The position numbers and the translations under genes were made by a program. Shown piece after piece: positions 60,784-64,000 of a stretch of DNA of 64,000 bases. This DNA is from Marinobacter mobilis (GTDB lineage Bacteria; Pseudomonadota; Gammaproteobacteria; Pseudomonadales; Oleiphilaceae), in NCBI RefSeq assembly GCF_900106945.1, contig NZ_FNNE01000002.1, positions 62,001 through 126,000 on the forward strand. The letters run 5' to 3'. Within the stretch, counting starts at the first letter, position 1; each line of letters begins with the position of its first letter. The notes below the pieces were generated by a model, which was not told the DNA's origin, ran no database searches, and worked only from the letters and a program-made list of their open reading frames with translations.

Positions 60784-61267
60784 GGGCCGTCACATCGCCC
60801 GGGTACGGTTGGCTGTGATCGCCCGGTTCCTTGACGTTCTCCATGACCACAAAGGTACTGGTCTGCAGGACATGGGGCAGAGCGGAAATCTGCTCACCCA
60901 GGACCTGGCGGTATTCCTCCATGTTTCGGGTCCGGACTTTGAGCACATAGTCGAAATTGCCAGCGATCATGTGGCATTGCTCCACCGCGGCAATCTGGTT
61001 GACGGCGCTGTTGAAGGCTTCCAGGGTCTTGCTGCTGGTGTCATTAAGCGTGACCTGGGCGAAGGCGATGTGGTCGAGCCCGAGTTTTGCCATGTTGACC
61101 AGGGCGGTATACCCGGTGATATAGCCCTGTTCCTCCAGTCGTCGCATACGGACCTGGCATGGCGTCTTGGAGAGACCTACCCGGGAGGCGAGTTCGGTCA
61201 CGGTGATCCGGGCATTCTTCTGCAGTTCCCGGATGATGCCGTGGTCAATTCGGTCCAGTTCGCCCAT
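60776..61267 (-). CDS. Lrp/AsnC-family regulator, PutR-like
   Basis: 163 residues. HTH: DRIDHGIIRELQKNARITVTELASRVGLSKTPCQVRMRRLEEQG; RAM domain: AFAQVTLNDTSSKTLEAFNSAVNQI and QCHMIAGNFDYVLKVRTRNMEEY. Divergent from putA, which lacks its own DNA-binding domain, so it is the likely proline-responsive activator of putA (PutR role). The 8-nt overlap with fetA is unexpected for such a regulator. Confidence 0.9.
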   Translation of the reverse strand: MGELDRIDHGIIRELQKNARITVTELASRVGLSKTPCQVRMRRLEEQGYITGYTALVNMAKLGLDHIAFAQVTLNDTSSKTLEAFNSAVNQIAAVEQCHMIAGNFDYVLKVRTRNMEEYRQVLGEQISALPHVLQTSTFVVMENVKEPGDHSQPYPGDVTAHA

Positions 61268-61518
61268 GGCGGATCTCCTGCGTGGAAAGGGGAGGTTCGG
61301 AATGATGGCATGTACATGCCTGTAATTATGGGTGTTTTTCGCTCTATTAAAACCAGATAGATAATTTCACTAAAAATATAAAATTCACAGGAAACATTAT
61401 CAAATAAAATTAATAAAAAGGTAATAATAACTAAAAATACGATAGTAAATGGGAAAAAAGGATTCAGGTGTCTCGATAGAATGGTTCGATGAGAACAAAT
61501 CCCTATGAGGTTACGCCT
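61268..61518. promoter_or_regulatory. AT-rich divergent promoter region, lrp / putA
   Basis: 251 bp between the two divergent starts. Bases ~61340-61460 are strikingly AT-rich against the GC-rich surroundings, with runs such as AAAAATATAAAATT and AAATAAAATTAATAAAA. AT-rich curved DNA is what Lrp-type proteins favour. I could not place single -10/-35 pairs with confidence. Confidence 0.6.
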
Positions 61519-64000
61519 ATGAACCCGCAGCCATCAGTCACTCATGAGCTGATCGATATTCGTCATGCCATTCGCTCCAGCTATCTGGCGGATGAACACA
61601 CGGTGATCCATAAGCTGATTGCTGAGGCCGGGGTGTCTTCGTCGGTCCGTCAGGCTATTTCCGAGCGAGCGGCCGAGCTGGTGCGCAACGTACGGTCCAG
61701 TGCCAAGCCAACCATCATGGAAAAATTTCTGGCGGAATACGGTTTGACGACCAAAGAGGGGGTTGCCCTGATGTGTCTGGCCGAAGCGTTGCTGCGGGTG
61801 CCGGACACCATGACCATCCAGGCATTGATTGAAGACAAGGTCACCTCCGGTAACTGGGGAGCGCACGTTGGCAAGGCGTCGTCTTCACTGATCAACTCCA
61901 CCACCCTGGCCCTGTTGCTCACCAGCAACCTGCTCAAGGAGTCTGAGCGTCAGAGTGTCGGAGAGACCCTGCGCAAGCTGATTCGGCGCATGGGCGAGCC
62001 CGTGGTGCGCACCGTTGCCGGTCAGGCAATGAAAGAGATGGGGCGCCAGTTCGTTCTCGGTCGCGATATCGAGGAAGCCCAGCAACAGGCTCGTGGCTAC
62101 GTCGCCCGGGGTTATACCTATTCCTACGATATGCTCGGCGAAGCCGCGCGCACCGATGCCGATGCCCGTCGCTACCACCAGGCCTACGCCGACGCCATTG
62201 AGCGTATTCGCCCGGCCTGTGTCGGTGATGTGCGCAAAAACCCGGGTATTTCCGTCAAGCTCTCTGCCCTGCATGCCCGTTATGAATACGGACATAAAGA
62301 CGAGGTGATGGCCGTACTGGTGCCTCGCGCCCTGGAACTGGCCAAGCGGGCCCGGGCGGCCAATATGGGCTTCAATATCGACGCGGAAGAGGCAGATCGT
62401 CTGGACCTGTCCCTTGATGTGATTGAGGCGATATTGGCGGATCCTGAGCTGGCTGGCTGGGATGGCTTTGGTGTGGTGGTTCAGGCTTTTGGCAAGCGGG
62501 CGTCCCCGGTACTGGACTGGCTGTATGCCCTGGCGGCGAAGCTGGATCGTCGTATCATGGTGCGGCTGGTGAAAGGCGCTTACTGGGATGCCGAAATCAA
62601 ACGGGCCCAGGTGATGGGGCTGGAGGACTTCCCAGTGTTTACCCGCAAGGCCTGCAGCGATGTATCTTACCTGTCCTGTGCCAGCAAACTGCTGGCCATG
62701 ACCGACCGTATCTATCCGCAGTTCGCGACCCACAATGCCCACTCCGTAGCGGCCATTCTCGAGTTGGCGCAAGGACGGGATTGCTACGAGTTCCAGCGCC
62801 TGCACGGCATGGGCGAATCTCTGCATGACCAGGTCATCCGCGAAAGCGGCGTGCCTTGCCGGATCTACGCGCCGGTCGGTGCCCATCAGGACCTGCTGGC
62901 CTATCTGGTTCGCCGTCTGCTGGAGAACGGAGCAAACAGTTCTTTCGTCAACCAGATCGTCGATACCCGTATCACGCCGGAGCAGATTGCGGCTGATCCG
63001 ATCGTCACGGTGATGGCCATGGGGACTGATATTTCCAGCAAGGCTATTGTCCGCCCGACCGAGCTGTTCGGCGCCGGGCGCCGTAATTCCAAAGGCTGGG
63101 ACATTACCGATCCGGTCGCTGTTGCCGAGATTGATGCCGGTCGAGACGCGTTCCGCCAGCACCGCTGGAAAGGTGGCCCGGTCATCGCGGCAGACGCCGT
63201 TGGCGCCGAGATCCAGGTGGTGCGGAACCCTGCGGATCCCGATGATGTGGTGGGTGAGGTGACCCAGTCCGCGGATGCCGATATCCAGGCAGCCATCGCC
63301 GCGGCGGGGGAGGGTTTCAAGGCCTGGTCCGTTCTGCCTGTCGAGGAGCGGGCGGCTCGTATCCGCAAGGTAGGTGCGTTGTTTGAGACCCATGCCCATG
63401 AGCTGTTTGCCCTGGCCACCCGGGAGGCTGGCAAGTCGCTGCTCGACGGTATTGCCGAGATTCGGGAGGCCGTGGACTTCGCGTACTTTTACGCCAATGA
63501 AGGCCTGCGTTACCGCAACAGCGGTGAAGCCCGTGGGGTGATGTGCTGTATTTCACCCTGGAACTTTCCGCTGGCCATTTTTGCCGGCCAGGTGCTGGCC
63601 AGCCTGGCGGCGGGTAATGCGGTGATTGCGAAGCCGGCGGAGCAGACAGTACTGATCGCAACCCGCGCCGTGGAGCTGATGCACGAAGCCGGGATTCCCA
63701 AAGAGGTGATCCAGTTGCTGCCGGGCTCTGGAGCCACCGTGGGGGCCGCATTGACGTCGGATGCCCGGATTGCAGGGGTCTGTTTCACCGGTTCCACCGC
63801 CACTGCCCAGCGGATCAGCCGGGTAATGGCGGACGCGATGTCGCCGGACGCTCCGCTGGTGGCGGAAACCGGCGGTCTCAACGCGATGATTGTGGATTCC
63901 ACTGCGCTGCCGGAGCAGGTGGTTCGGGATGTGCTGGCGTCGTCGTTCCAAAGTGCCGGCCAGCGGTGTTCGGCCCTGCGGATGTTGTACGTTCAGAAAG
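61519..64000 (+). CDS. putA: Bifunctional proline dehydrogenase / P5C dehydrogenase PutA (3' end outside window)
   Basis: Open from ATG 61519 (GAGG 8 nt upstream) to the window end, ~827 residues, so incomplete. It starts MNPQPSVTHELIDIRHAIRS without the ribbon-helix-helix domain of trifunctional PutA, so it is not self-regulating. Order: dimer/linker arm (FLAEYGLTTKEGVALMCLAEALLRVPD), FAD proline dehydrogenase (~165-500; GISVKLSALHARYE, MVRLVKGAYWDAEIKRAQ, FATHNAH) and aldehyde dehydrogenase from ~580 (WSVLPVEERAARI, ISPWNFPLAIFAGQVLA, FTGSTATAQRI, VAETGGLNAMIV, catalytic Cys817 in SAGQRCSALR). Converts proline to glutamate via P5C. Confidence 0.95.
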   Translation, partial: MNPQPSVTHELIDIRHAIRSSYLADEHTVIHKLIAEAGVSSSVRQAISERAAELVRNVRSSAKPTIMEKFLAEYGLTTKEGVALMCLAEALLRVPDTMTIQALIEDKVTSGNWGAHVGKASSSLINSTTLALLLTSNLLKESERQSVGETLRKLIRRMGEPVVRTVAGQAMKEMGRQFVLGRDIEEAQQQARGYVARGYTYSYDMLGEAARTDADARRYHQAYADAIERIRPACVGDVRKNPGISVKLSALHARYEYGHKDEVMAVLVPRALELAKRARAANMGFNIDAEEADRLDLSLDVIEAILADPELAGWDGFGVVVQAFGKRASPVLDWLYALAAKLDRRIMVRLVKGAYWDAEIKRAQVMGLEDFPVFTRKACSDVSYLSCASKLLAMTDRIYPQFATHNAHSVAAILELAQGRDCYEFQRLHGMGESLHDQVIRESGVPCRIYAPVGAHQDLLAYLVRRLLENGANSSFVNQIVDTRITPEQIAADPIVTVMAMGTDISSKAIVRPTELFGAGRRNSKGWDITDPVAVAEIDAGRDAFRQHRWKGGPVIAADAVGAEIQVVRNPADPDDVVGEVTQSADADIQAAIAAAGEGFKAWSVLPVEERAARIRKVGALFETHAHELFALATREAGKSLLDGIAEIREAVDFAYFYANEGLRYRNSGEARGVMCCISPWNFPLAIFAGQVLASLAAGNAVIAKPAEQTVLIATRAVELMHEAGIPKEVIQLLPGSGATVGAALTSDARIAGVCFTGSTATAQRISRVMADAMSPDAPLVAETGGLNAMIVDSTALPEQVVRDVLASSFQSAGQRCSALRMLYVQK

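Noticed and set aside
61885-63399. 504-aa open frame on the minus strand
   Set aside because: It is antisense to putA, whose coding sequence on the plus strand has unmistakable domain motifs. The minus translation is rich in His, Arg and Gln with no domain, as expected for the shadow of a GC-rich gene.

Overview
The window reads as chromosomal DNA of a GC-rich marine gammaproteobacterium, most likely Marinobacter or a close relative. This is inferred from the mix of gene families (acyl-CoA dehydrogenase/crotonase pairs, several AraC regulators with arabinose-binding-type N-termini, EfpL, FetAB, a PutA without a DNA-binding domain, two PhoX/PhoD-type phosphatases) and from codon use. No marker gene proves the genus. 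Genes are dense, and I found no rRNA, tRNA, IS element, prophage or CRISPR array.

Layout. 1-5 kb: the 3' end of a large secreted-type protein, two small membrane or secreted unknowns, a periplasmic solute-binding-like protein, a nitrilase and a GFA-family zinc protein. 5-10 kb: a methyltransferase, an overlapping acyl-CoA dehydrogenase/crotonase pair, and a GlxA-type AraC regulator. 9.7-11.6 kb: a TetR regulator beside a hotdog/DUF4442 gene with a strong palindromic operator candidate, then a cold-shock gene with a textbook terminator. 11.6-18.1 kb: a thioredoxin-like protein and a run of poorly characterised genes, including a 756-residue protein with a 322-residue partner that I cannot assign to any family. 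18.2-26 kb: a long minus-strand catabolic cluster (Baeyer-Villiger monooxygenase, SRPBCC protein, alpha/beta hydrolase, short-chain dehydrogenase, MpaB-like oxygenase, TetR, a tiny Cys-rich protein, a second SRPBCC protein) headed by a VirS-like AraC gene. 26-34 kb: LysR/DJ-1 divergent pair, AraC/desaturase divergent pair, a 7TMR-DISM/GGDEF/EAL protein and an SDR. 34-41 kb: a lipoprotein Ntn-hydrolase acylase, crotonase, MBL-fold hydrolase, a 3-methyladenine glycosylase-like protein, and an AraC gene broken by one in-frame amber codon beside a 380-bp structured non-coding stretch. 41-55 kb: an Atm1-type ABC exporter, a SPOR-domain coiled-coil protein, a divergent UbiB-family kinase, an HD protein, EfpL, AzlCD, a methyltransferase/erythromycin-esterase fusion and a chemoreceptor. 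55-59 kb: PhoD and PhoX phosphatases behind a clear Pho box. 59-64 kb: FetAB overlapping an Lrp-type regulator, divergent from putA, which runs off the window.

How the parts fit. The 18-26 kb cluster makes a coherent route: the SDR oxidises an alcohol to a ketone, the monooxygenase inserts oxygen to give an ester, and the hydrolase splits it, under AraC and TetR control. PhoD-PhoX would release phosphate from organic esters under PhoB control. The Lrp protein probably activates putA for proline use and shares overlapping frames with fetAB. The best candidates for undescribed biology are the 13-16.3 kb gene pair, the small Cys-rich ORF at 18.8 kb, the structured element at 40.8-41.1 kb and the fused methyltransferase/esterase at 51.6 kb.
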